From Betaproteobacteria bacterium Ga0077540 (GTDB taxonomy: Bacteria > Pseudomonadota > Gammaproteobacteria > Burkholderiales > Methylophilaceae), in assembly GCA_001464125.1 (NCBI GenBank), contig LNEP01000014.1, forward strand, positions 124,001 to 188,000: a stretch of DNA of 64,000 nt. Direction: 5' to 3'. The notes under the pieces are model-generated. The model did not search any database. It was not told the origin of the DNA and saw only the letters and a list, made by a program, of their open reading frames with translations. Positions 29,824-38,491 of this stretch are shown piece after piece. The translations under genes and the position numbers were made by a program. How positions within the stretch are numbered: the stretch's first letter is position 1; each line of letters begins with the position of its first letter.

Positions 29824-30720
29824 ATGCCCCGTTTAAATTATCATCATCTACATTACTTTTGGCACGTTGCCAAAATTGGTAACCTCACCAAAGCTGCGCA
29901 AATGCTTCATGTTTCGCAATCGGCTTTATCTGCTCAGATTAAGCAGCTTGAGGAAAGCTTAGAGAATCAATTGTTTGTCAGGCAGAATCGTAAGTTAGTA
30001 CTTACTGATGTTGGAAGCATTGCCTTTTCTTATGCGGAATCTATTTTTAATCAAGGGGAAGAGCTGGAAGCCTTGTTGCGAAAAGGCATTCAAAATGAAT
30101 ATCAAGAGGTGAAAATTGGCATGTTATCGACCATGTCGAGAAACTTCGTTGAGGAGTTTGTCAGCCCTTTGATGAATAACCCAATGGTGAAATTGGTCAT
30201 CGCCGCCAGAGGTCAAACCAATTTGTTGACGCAGCTTTCCAATCATGAGTTTGATGTGGTGCTCACCAATATAGAGGTAAGAGGCACGTATAAGCAACTT
30301 TGGCAGTGTCAGTTACTCTCGCAACAAGCCATCAGTATTATTGGAGCACCTGGTCGTCAGCTCTCATCAAAATTCAGCAACGATTACCGCGAAATGGATT
30401 GGGTGTTACCACTCTCAGGGAGCCCAATCCGCGCAGCATTTGATGGCTGGTGTGCGCAATATCAGTTTCAACCCAATATTGTGGGCGAAGCAGACGACAT
30501 GGCCATGTTGCGTTTGTTAGCACGGGATAGTAATGCGCTTGCGGTGATGCCAGCGGTGGTGGTTAAAGATGAAATTGCGGCAGGTAAACTAACGGCTTAC
30601 ATGACCCTGCCCAATATTTACGAGCACTTTTACGCAGTGACAGTAAAAAAACATTTACCCAACCAATGGGTCACAGAGCTGATTACAAACTACATTAACA
30701 CAGCAAGCCTAGCCAGTTAG
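29824..30720 (+). CDS. NhaR-like LysR-family transcriptional regulator
   Basis: [61 protein letters not shown] is characteristic of NhaR. Confidence 0.85.
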   Translation: MPRLNYHHLHYFWHVAKIGNLTKAAQMLHVSQSALSAQIKQLEESLENQLFVRQNRKLVLTDVGSIAFSYAESIFNQGEELEALLRKGIQNEYQEVKIGMLSTMSRNFVEEFVSPLMNNPMVKLVIAARGQTNLLTQLSNHEFDVVLTNIEVRGTYKQLWQCQLLSQQAISIIGAPGRQLSSKFSNDYREMDWVLPLSGSPIRAAFDGWCAQYQFQPNIVGEADDMAMLRLLARDSNALAVMPAVVVKDEIAAGKLTAYMTLPNIYEHFYAVTVKKHLPNQWVTELITNYINTASLAS

Positions 30721-31199
30721 CTGTTGGGTTTATTCACTATTTTAGGAATCAGCGCCAGAATCACAAGTGTGATGAATGTGCTGAGTACTGCTGTGGTCTC
30801 AAACCCAATCCCCACCGTGATGCCAATCGCAGCCGTAATCCAAACCGTTGCGGCTGTGGTTAAACCGGTCTCATTTTCCTTTTGCTGACCAATCATGATT
30901 GCGCCTGCCCCTAAAAAGCCAACACCGGCAATCAGCCCCTGCAAAATTCTGGATACATCTTGCTGAGAGGCTCCAGCTTGTTGCGGCACTAAAATAAAAA
31001 GCGCAGCGCCCAGTGCAACCAACATGTGTGTTCTTAATCCTGCGGATTTTCCCCTCAGCTCTCGTTCGTAACCAATCAGGCCACCGAGTATTGAGGCGAT
31101 TAAAAGACGCAAAACCACTTTTGTGGCTTGCGCAACATTGGGTATATCGGAGAATTCAGATTGGATGGTGATCCAAATTTGATGGAGGATGTCGGCCAT
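30717..31199 (-). CDS. MgtC/SapB-family membrane protein
   Basis: [42 protein letters not shown]...[18 protein letters not shown]. Confidence 0.92.
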   Translation of the reverse strand: MADILHQIWITIQSEFSDIPNVAQATKVVLRLLIASILGGLIGYERELRGKSAGLRTHMLVALGAALFILVPQQAGASQQDVSRILQGLIAGVGFLGAGAIMIGQQKENETGLTTAATVWITAAIGITVGIGFETTAVLSTFITLVILALIPKIVNKPNS

Positions 31200-31220
31200 G
31201 AATACACACTTTATTTAAGT

Positions 31221-31559
31221 TTATATGAATCTTACCTTTGATTGCTTGCCGCAACCAATTGAGTGGTGGGGGATAGGTTGTGAATGTGTAGACGGATTGC
31301 AGACATGAATGGTTTTAAGCACAGACTTGTTTTTGGACGAAAATCGTTGATGCTTATCCAAATAGGATAAATAAGATTCACTAGCTTGATTATTTAATTG
31401 AATAGAATGATGGTCAGCCTGTAATGGGTAGTTTACAGATTGCCAGGCCTCCCATAGTAAAATCAACATGGCTAGCCATGTCAGCATCAATACACCCAAG
31501 AACATGCATTGGATGCGTGTTTGTAATGTTGGAGACTTTATATCAATGATGTATCGCAT
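31221..31559 (-). CDS. Hypothetical protein with one TM segment
   Basis: ORF between mgtC-like and sbtB-like genes in the same orientation; TM segment CMFLGVLMLTWLAMLILLWEAW. No family recognised. Confidence 0.45.
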   Translation of the reverse strand: MRYIIDIKSPTLQTRIQCMFLGVLMLTWLAMLILLWEAWQSVNYPLQADHHSIQLNNQASESYLSYLDKHQRFSSKNKSVLKTIHVCNPSTHSQPIPHHSIGCGKQSKVRFI

Positions 31560-31574
31560 AATTAAATAGGTCTC

Positions 31575-31868
31575 TTAATGGATTACCCACTGCGCATCTG
31601 AAACCAAACACATCCCACCATAACTTTTTAAAATGGGCCTCAATGACTCAATCACAGTGGTAAGCCTATTTTCTGGGCAAGCAATCACAAAGGTGACGTT
31701 CTCAAATTTCTCGCCAAAGGCAATCTCGTCACGGGAGCCACGTTCGCCTGCACCGCCCACGTGTTTGTATATGGTGTAACTGGTGATGTTGATTTTCTTT
31801 AACGTGCGGATGACATTCGATTTCTCCACCGCCTCTATCACCAGTTCTATTCTTTTGATGCTAAACAT
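31575..31868 (-). CDS. SbtB-like PII-family protein
   Basis: KRIELVIEAVEKSNVIRTLKKINITSYTIYKHVGGAGERGSRDEIAFGEKFENVTFVIACPENRLTTVIESLRPILKSYGGMCLVSDAQWV; immediately downstream of an SbtA-like gene. Confidence 0.82.
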   Translation of the reverse strand: MFSIKRIELVIEAVEKSNVIRTLKKINITSYTIYKHVGGAGERGSRDEIAFGEKFENVTFVIACPENRLTTVIESLRPILKSYGGMCLVSDAQWVIH

Positions 31869-31880
31869 GCATTGCCCACC

Positions 31881-32858
31881 TTAATTTAAAAAACACGCAA
31901 ACCCATAATAAAGCGGTATGCCAAACACTACGTTGAAGGGAAAAGTCACCCCCAACGCTAAAGTTAAATAGAGGGAGGGGTTAGCCTCGGGGATGGCCAT
32001 GCGCATGGCAGGAGGCACCGCAATGTACGATGCGCTAGCAGCCAACACGCCTACCAGTGTGGCGCCACCTATGCTGAACCCTAAAACATAATGGCCAATC
32101 ATCACCCCAACGCAGCCTGATAAAACCGGCATGATGATGCCAAAGCCAATCAGAAATCTGCCCGCCAATTTGAAATCACCAATCTTTTTGCCGGCTTCCA
32201 TGCCCATGGCCAATAAGAAGATGCACAACACCCCCATGAACAATTGGTCAAAAAATGGCAATATCGATTTCAGGCTTTTTTCAGTGGCAATATCCCCAAT
32301 CAAAATCCCTCCAAGCAACAACAAAATACTGCCATTGGTAAATGCTTCTTTTACCAGTGCTTGTTGATTTGATTCAATCACAGGGGAACCCAGTGCATAT
32401 TTTTTTCGGATACTGGTGGCAAGCATCAGCCCAACCAAAATGGCAGGCGATTCCATAATGGCCAACATAATCACCGGATGCTTTTCATAATCCACATGCA
32501 TTACCTCCAGAAAGGCAATCGCCGTTAAAAAGGTACCTGCACTCACAGAGCCATAATGCGTAGCAATCGCCACGGCATTTAAACGATCGAGTTTGCCGAT
32601 GTTAATGATGGTGAAATACGCAATAATGGGTAAAGCAATGCCTAAGACAATTGCAATCGCAATAGAGGGGATAGCCTCATTAAGGTGGATGTGTGAGAGC
32701 TCAATGCCACCATGAATCCCTACGCTAATTAGCAGATAAATGGTGATGGACTTGGTCAATTCAGCAGGTAGTTTTAAATCTGAACGCACGAGTTGAGCCA
32801 GCATGCCCAACCCAAAAAATAAGATGGAGGGGGTAAGCAAGTTTTGAAAGTTGAACAA
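31881..32858 (-). CDS. SbtA-family sodium-dependent bicarbonate transporter
   Basis: LTPSILFFGLGMLAQLVRSDLKLPAELTKSITIYLLISVGIHGGIEL, THYGSVSAGTFLTAIAFLE, VGVLAASASYIAVPPAMRMAIPEANPSLYLTLALGVTFPFNVVFGIPLYYG. Confidence 0.9.
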   Translation of the reverse strand: MFNFQNLLTPSILFFGLGMLAQLVRSDLKLPAELTKSITIYLLISVGIHGGIELSHIHLNEAIPSIAIAIVLGIALPIIAYFTIINIGKLDRLNAVAIATHYGSVSAGTFLTAIAFLEVMHVDYEKHPVIMLAIMESPAILVGLMLATSIRKKYALGSPVIESNQQALVKEAFTNGSILLLLGGILIGDIATEKSLKSILPFFDQLFMGVLCIFLLAMGMEAGKKIGDFKLAGRFLIGFGIIMPVLSGCVGVMIGHYVLGFSIGGATLVGVLAASASYIAVPPAMRMAIPEANPSLYLTLALGVTFPFNVVFGIPLYYGFACFLN

Positions 32859-33055
32859 TTCACATGACCCATTAAGACGTAATGGCCATCATTGTGATAG
32901 ACCTACCAGTATCTGTAAAATATATAAATAGTATTAAATGATTCAATTAAACAGAACGTTTTGAATGTCTGCACACCATCATGCATTCGTCATGAAGTCT
33001 TGCAATGCCATTGTTCTAGCGTGGAAAGTCTGAGCCAGCCATATTCACAGACAAC

Positions 33056-33088
33056 AAAAAAGACGATTAATAAATCGTCTTTTTTTTA
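33056..33088. terminator. Rho-independent terminator downstream of azurin
   Basis: AAAAAAGACGATT-AATA-AATCGTCTTTTTTTT. Confidence 0.85.
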
Positions 33089-33101
33089 AGCAAACTTGCT
33101 A

Positions 33102-33560
33102 TTAAATCAACTTAAACACGCCTTTCATCACAGCGCCATGGCCTGGAAAGCTACAAAAGAAGGAGTAGCTTTCAGAAGCTTTTACATTGCTCAATTTGAT
33201 TTTGGCTGATGTAGACTCACCGCCACCAATCACGTTGGTGTAGCCAATGACGCGCGCGTCTTTTGGTTTAACATATTGGTTAGCTAAACCAGCTGTCATG
33301 CCATCGCTTATTACAGCTTGCATATCTGCCGTTTTAGAAATCACCACGTTATGCCCCATCACAGATTTAGACATCGTGCCCGCGTTTTTTAAGTTTAAAG
33401 TGATTTCTTTGCAAGTTTTTGGTACCGCAATTTCTTTCACATTAAATGCCATGGCCGCAGTGGCTTCCACATTCACATCACAAGCACCCGCAAATGCTGC
33501 GTTAGCAAACATCGCAGATGCAATACCTGTTACCAATAAAGTTCTTTTCATATTCAGCAT
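33102..33560 (-). CDS. azu: Azurin (blue copper protein)
   Basis: Signal peptide; MGHNVVISKTADM; Cu site FFCSFPGHGAVMKGVFKL with Cys-X4-His-X3-Met spacing. Confidence 0.95.
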   Translation of the reverse strand: MLNMKRTLLVTGIASAMFANAAFAGACDVNVEATAAMAFNVKEIAVPKTCKEITLNLKNAGTMSKSVMGHNVVISKTADMQAVISDGMTAGLANQYVKPKDARVIGYTNVIGGGESTSAKIKLSNVKASESYSFFCSFPGHGAVMKGVFKLI

Positions 33561-33635
33561 CCTTTAATTGCTTTGTTTAATAAATATTCACACGCTAAAT
33601 AGACCAGCATTTTGCGGAATAGTGCGCTAGTAGTT

Positions 33636-34091
33636 TCAGAATTTTTGATGTGTTTTTTGGGAGCTTGACAGATGCGATTGGTTTGGATATTTCCAATAGG
33701 CTATGCGCAATAACGTCGGGCCCATGCATTTGGAAATAGCATGACGATGCTTGGCAAACACCACATAAAACTTGGCATACAAATAACGGATTACTCTAAA
33801 CGAAAAGAGAAAGGGGATGATGGTTAAGTTGGTGCGTTGATACGCCTGAAAAAATACCTCTGGGCCGGTAATCATTTTGTGTTCGCCAAGACGAGCATGA
33901 ATGGTCTGCATGGCCAACTCACAGTTGATGTCGCATTCTGCTTGATGAATCGATTGAAGACTCACAAATTGAAGCAGTCGATGCGGATTATGATGCTTTA
34001 AATAATGAATTTCAGCCAGGCATAGTGGACATTGACCGTCATAATAAATGGTTAATGTGGTCGTTATATTTTTTAGGGCATCTAGATACAT
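33636..34091 (-). CDS. DCC-family thiol-disulfide oxidoreductase-like protein (DUF393)
   Basis: TLTIYYDGQCPLCLAEIHYLKHHNPHRLLQFVSLQ (YDGxCPLC signature). Confidence 0.88.
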   Translation of the reverse strand: MYLDALKNITTTLTIYYDGQCPLCLAEIHYLKHHNPHRLLQFVSLQSIHQAECDINCELAMQTIHARLGEHKMITGPEVFFQAYQRTNLTIIPFLFSFRVIRYLYAKFYVVFAKHRHAISKCMGPTLLRIAYWKYPNQSHLSSSQKTHQKF

Positions 34092-34164
34092 ATTAGCTAA
34101 GTAGTTGATACGTCATTTGATTTACGTAGACATGGTTGAGAGTTTTCATAAAATCAGCCATGCT

Positions 34165-35208
34165 TTAACAAGATGCCTTGGCGGATATGAGTGCATGGGC
34201 TAGATGCAAGCCACTGAGATAAGCACCCTGTACCTTGCCACCATTCATCCAATCCCCACAAATGCCAATCCGCTCAGAGTCATCGTAATGGTAAACATCT
34301 GTGATACTGTTTGCAGTGTCTGCATATAGCCAACGGTGTAAGCTGAACTGTTGAGGAGCTTGTAAAGCGTTAGCAGATGCTTGCACTGAGGTGTCCAACT
34401 TAAGTAATTGATGAAACGCAGATAGCATTTCTTGCGCAACCCAATCGCGGTCGGCATCCACTTGCGTGGCACTCCATTCCGCGGCAGCATGCAACACCCA
34501 AACCTCTGCATTGGAATGTGTTTGGCGACCCGGTTTCGCACTATTTCTGGCAACCCAACTTAAGACGCCAGTTTGCACAAAAAGCCCATCAAATTTGCAT
34601 GGAATAGTTTGATCAAATTGCAGCATCAAGGCAAAGCAAGGGCGCATTTCAACAGCATTGCACAAACTAAAAAGCGTTGCAGAGGTGTGTTTTAACAATT
34701 GGGCTGCTTGTGGGGCAGGGATGGCCAATATCACTTCATCAAAGCTCTCTGGGTAGACCCCCTGTTCCATCACATTCACCAGCCATTGCGCATCTTGTTG
34801 ATGAATGCCAATCACGGTGGACTCAGGTACCACATTTAAGGTTTTAGCTAACCATTTGGCGGGTGTGTAATTGCTTGGGTAACCCACATAGCGCGTGTTT
34901 TTGCCATCATCCACCTTGGGAATCAAGCTTTTACCATCAAATACCATCAAGCGTGGTTGCCATACTCTTGCCACATCTTGCGCAACCCAACATTGTACTT
35001 CTGCATCAAACAACGGGTCGCGCGCAGTAAAGTACTGTGCACCATGGTCACATTGCCACGCATCCGTCACGCGTGTGGATAATCTTCCAGATACGCCTCT
35101 GCTTTTCTCAAATAAAGTCACTGCAAAGCCTGCTTTTTGTAGCGCAGTGGCACAACTTAAACCAGCAATCCCAGCCCCAATAATAGCAACGCGTTTATCT
35201 GTACACAT
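34165..35208 (-). CDS. NAD(P)/FAD-dependent oxidoreductase (renalase-like amine oxidase fold)
   Basis: VAIIGAGIAGLSCATALQKAGFAVTLFEKSRGVSGRLSTRVTDAWQCDHGAQYFTARDPLFDAEV; GICGDWMNGGKVQGAYLSGLHLAHAL. Confidence 0.88.
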   Translation of the reverse strand: MCTDKRVAIIGAGIAGLSCATALQKAGFAVTLFEKSRGVSGRLSTRVTDAWQCDHGAQYFTARDPLFDAEVQCWVAQDVARVWQPRLMVFDGKSLIPKVDDGKNTRYVGYPSNYTPAKWLAKTLNVVPESTVIGIHQQDAQWLVNVMEQGVYPESFDEVILAIPAPQAAQLLKHTSATLFSLCNAVEMRPCFALMLQFDQTIPCKFDGLFVQTGVLSWVARNSAKPGRQTHSNAEVWVLHAAAEWSATQVDADRDWVAQEMLSAFHQLLKLDTSVQASANALQAPQQFSLHRWLYADTANSITDVYHYDDSERIGICGDWMNGGKVQGAYLSGLHLAHALISAKASC

Positions 35209-35211
35209 AGC

Positions 35212-35481
35212 CTACACCCAGCCTTGTAACCAAATTGAAGAATCGTTTAACGTTTGCCAAGCAATTTGCTGAACGCGCTTGGAATGCACCGCCTCAATCT
35301 CAATGTATTCAATGGCTTGTTCAGCTTGTTCGGGCACTATCAATTTGGTGACCATAAAATGCTTCTCTTTATGCGATGGCGTAACTGCGGTCCATTTACT
35401 CTTCAATAACTTCTTTGGTGTGGTGATGCGTTTTGCACTGTTCATGATATGGATGGTTAAGCGATTGTTTGTTTGATGCAT
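35212..35481 (-). CDS. TIGR02450-like Trp-rich small protein
   Basis: KLLKSKWTAVTPSHKEKHFMVTKLIVPEQAEQAIEYIEIEAVHSKRVQQIAWQTLNDSSIWLQGW. Confidence 0.75.
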   Translation of the reverse strand: MHQTNNRLTIHIMNSAKRITTPKKLLKSKWTAVTPSHKEKHFMVTKLIVPEQAEQAIEYIEIEAVHSKRVQQIAWQTLNDSSIWLQGWV

Positions 35482-35557
35482 TCAAATGATTTATTGCTTC
35501 GTCAATGAAACGTTTATCTTCAATGGCACTCCATCCACCATAGAATTTGGAGAGCTT

Positions 35558-36298
35558 ATGAATAAAGTTGCGGTTATCACTGGAGCAAGCGGAGGATTAG
35601 GCCAAGCTCTGGCCAAAAAGTTGCTAGCAGAACAATGGGAATTAATATTGGTGGGTCGAGATGCCGACAAACTCAAATCAGCTTATGGCAATAAGCATAC
35701 TCAAATCATTGCCGATTGCTCGCAAGTATCGGGTGCTCAACATGTGTTTGAAGCCATACGCAATCAACAATTAATGCCCACTACGCTGGCACATTGCGTG
35801 GGGAATATTCGCTTGGGCGCGTTGCATCGTATGCAAGAAGTAGACTTTATGGATTGTATGCAGGCCAATTTATTCAGTGCTTTTCATACGTTAGCAGCAT
35901 TCACCCATCATTTAAAACAAGCCTCTATGCCAGGTGCTGCCGTGTTGATGTCATCCGCTGCTGCACAAATTGGTACACAAAACCATGAGGCCGTTGCAGC
36001 CGCTAAAGGTGGCGTAGAGGCTTTGGTGCGCAGTGCCGCAGCCACTTACGCCAGTGCAAATATTCGTGTGAATGCAGTTGCCCCTGGTATTTTAGATACC
36101 GCGGCATCTGCCAATATTTTAAGCAGCGAGCTCATGCGTGAAGTGGCCGCAAAACAATACCCACTCAAAGGCATTGGCAAAGCCGAAGACGTCGCCGATT
36201 TGATGGCTTGGTTGTTATCAGAACATGCGGCCAGAGTGACCGGTCAGGTGTGGTCTATTGACGCTGGATTTTCTGTCATTAGACCGATTGTCAAATAA
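35558..36298 (+). CDS. SDR-family oxidoreductase
   Basis: MNKVAVITGASGGLGQALAKKLLAEQWELILVGRD; AAAKGGVEALVRSAAATYASANIRVNAVAPGILDT. The ORF extends to 35486 but ATG 35558 fits the Rossmann N-terminus. Confidence 0.88.
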   Translation: MNKVAVITGASGGLGQALAKKLLAEQWELILVGRDADKLKSAYGNKHTQIIADCSQVSGAQHVFEAIRNQQLMPTTLAHCVGNIRLGALHRMQEVDFMDCMQANLFSAFHTLAAFTHHLKQASMPGAAVLMSSAAAQIGTQNHEAVAAAKGGVEALVRSAAATYASANIRVNAVAPGILDTAASANILSSELMREVAAKQYPLKGIGKAEDVADLMAWLLSEHAARVTGQVWSIDAGFSVIRPIVK

Positions 36299-36618
36299 AG
36301 CTCAAACACTACCGAGTTCTATTGAATCAATTATCAATTATAAAAAGCATGAAAGCCTTGTTGTTGCAAAATTTCGAGCGATGACTCTTTTGTTGTCATC
36401 AGGATAGTTAATCTGTACCAAAAGTTAGCTTTCAGATTTCCATCGTCTAATCTTGGCCAATTTGAAATTTGGCCAGTTCAAATACCTTAAGCTACGGCCT
36501 TAGGGAGTTTTTCAATTCATCCATTTCTTCAAAATTAAGCAACAGACCTAACTCAATTATTACCAAAAATTATCAATCAGGTTTCACTGACTGGATTGCT
36601 GTATGCCATATATAATTG

Positions 36619-36645
36619 TGACAAAAATGTGACAATTTTATGACA
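36619..36645. promoter_or_regulatory. Candidate Pho box-like element: three TGACA repeats at exact 11-bp spacing
   Basis: TGACA at 36619, 36630 and 36641. Minus-strand reading: TTGTCATAAAA TTGTCACATTT TTGTCACAATT, resembling 11-bp CTGTCATAAAT units. A TATAAT lies at 36611-36616. Confidence 0.55.
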
Positions 36646-36687
36646 AATCTAAATTTACTTTGGCGCTTAAAATCCTTTGGTGATGAC

Positions 36688-38193
36688 ATGACAAAAAATA
36701 CCCGATTAGCAAACTATTTATTAATCACAGCATTTTTCACGCATCCAGCATTGGCGTTGGATTTGTATGTGGATACGGAGACTCAACAGATTTATGCCGC
36801 GCCGGGCAACAACCGGGTCAAGCTAGGTTCGTTTGAGAAAAAAGAGGACATTGATCAGCTTAGGGCCACATTGAAAGCGGAGATTGAAGAGGAACTGCGC
36901 TTGAAGCAAACGCCTCATAACAACGCGCCGATTAACAAAGATCCGATTGCTTTAGCCCAAACCATCAAAACGGAGGAGGAGTTGGCCAAAGAATCTCCAA
37001 CTCCTAAGCAGAACAAGGGGACAATCCCTGCAAGTGTGGGTTATGGCAAAAATGGTTTTGAATTTAGAACGGAGGACAATAAGTTTTCACTCGCAATTCA
37101 AAACAGAATTCAGGCACGTTATGCGGAGCCATTTGATAGTGATCCAAGAACCTTGGCAGATTTAAATCGCGATGAAAATTCATTCATGATCCGTCGCGCA
37201 CGCACTAAGTTAAATGGGCACGCGTATTTTCCCTGGCTGAAATACTACATGCAATATGATTGGTCTCAACCGGTGTTGCGAGATTTAAATTTAACCGTCG
37301 ACAAATATAAATGGGCGCAAGTGCGGGTAGGGCGTGGAAAAGTGAGCTACAACAATGAGCGCGTTACATCCTCCGGCAGTCAACAGTTTGTCAATCGCTC
37401 AATCGTTAATGATATATTTACCGTTGATCGTCAACAAGGGTTAGAAGTTAAAGGTAATTTGTTTCCTGATACTTGGTACGACCTCACCTATTACTTTGGA
37501 GTGTTTAGTGGTTTGGGGGTTGGGGAGAGAAACAATGATGATGGAAACATGATGTATTCCGGTCGTTTGCAGTGGAACGTGCTGGGTGGTGAAATGAAGT
37601 TTAGCCAGTCCGATCTAGAGTTTCACGAACAACCGGCACTTAATATCTCATTGGCTGCCAACACCAATACAAGCAAATGCACAGCGTTTGAAACAGATAG
37701 CCGTAGTTGCAGAAGATTGATAGATGTAAATGCTAGCGGAGGGGCGAGATACCGCGATCCATCAAACACAACAGCTGCTGGTGCGCAAAATGGCCAATAC
37801 GAGATTAGCCAAGTAATGGAAGAAGTGAATTTTAAATACAAAGGATTTTCATTGTTACATGAGCTACATGCCAAAAGAATTAAAGACACATTAAACAATG
37901 ATGAAGAGACAAAGTTGCTGGGCGGATTTGTGCAGGCCGGATACTTCCCACATAGAGTCATTAACTTTATTCCTTCAGGTGTTGAAGTGGCTGGGCGTTA
38001 CGCTTTTGTGGATATGGATACTGACCGTGATAATGATAAACAGACGGAATTTAGCGCTGTCATCAACTACTTCTTAGAAGGGCATTTCAATAAACTCAGT
38101 TTGCAGTTTAGCCGTTTGAGTGTTGAAAGCCCTATCGATCAGGAAAAGGATTTTGAGAACAGAATGTGGGCGCAATGGGATCTATCGTTCTAA
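36688..38193 (+). CDS. Phosphate-selective porin O/P family outer-membrane protein
   Basis: Signal peptide; NKFSLAIQNRIQARYAEPFDSD, FMIRRARTKLNGHAYFPWLKYYMQYDWSQPVLRDLNLTVDKYKWAQVRVGRGKVSYNNER, terminal WDLSF. ORF track start is 36640; ATG 36688 fits the signal peptide better. Confidence 0.85.
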   Translation: MTKNTRLANYLLITAFFTHPALALDLYVDTETQQIYAAPGNNRVKLGSFEKKEDIDQLRATLKAEIEEELRLKQTPHNNAPINKDPIALAQTIKTEEELAKESPTPKQNKGTIPASVGYGKNGFEFRTEDNKFSLAIQNRIQARYAEPFDSDPRTLADLNRDENSFMIRRARTKLNGHAYFPWLKYYMQYDWSQPVLRDLNLTVDKYKWAQVRVGRGKVSYNNERVTSSGSQQFVNRSIVNDIFTVDRQQGLEVKGNLFPDTWYDLTYYFGVFSGLGVGERNNDDGNMMYSGRLQWNVLGGEMKFSQSDLEFHEQPALNISLAANTNTSKCTAFETDSRSCRRLIDVNASGGARYRDPSNTTAAGAQNGQYEISQVMEEVNFKYKGFSLLHELHAKRIKDTLNNDEETKLLGGFVQAGYFPHRVINFIPSGVEVAGRYAFVDMDTDRDNDKQTEFSAVINYFLEGHFNKLSLQFSRLSVESPIDQEKDFENRMWAQWDLSF

Positions 38194-38210
38194 TAAGTTT
38201 AGGCTAGCAT

Positions 38211-38232
38211 CTGACAGGTAAACTCCTGTCAG
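38211..38232 (+). terminator. Hairpin downstream of the phosphate porin (possible terminator)
   Basis: CTGACAGG-taaact-CCTGTCAG, 8-bp perfect arms 18 nt after the stop codon; no strong U-tract. Confidence 0.45.
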
Positions 38233-38491
38233 TAGGTCAATAGTGAAGATATCGGCTTGGATGGAATAGCGTTAAGACGAAATCAATTTTATTTTTCCCT
38301 GACTTATATTTAATACCATTAACTTCCATATGCACAGGGTCTTCAGAGCTTCCTATGGATAGTAGCGTTCATTTCTCTCCATGTTTAATACGTTTGGTTG
38401 TTTTTTGGATAAACCAAAGGCTACGAAATCAGCCCTCTGTAATGGTTCCACCATTTAAACCCAGAATTGAGGAGAACATTTTCTGCAAGAT

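Noticed and set aside
36455-36476. Inverted repeat TGGCCAA-N8-TTGGCCA in the SDR-porin intergenic region
   Set aside because: Short 7-bp arms with no adjacent U-tract and no conserved context visible; could be chance or a regulator site, not enough to call.
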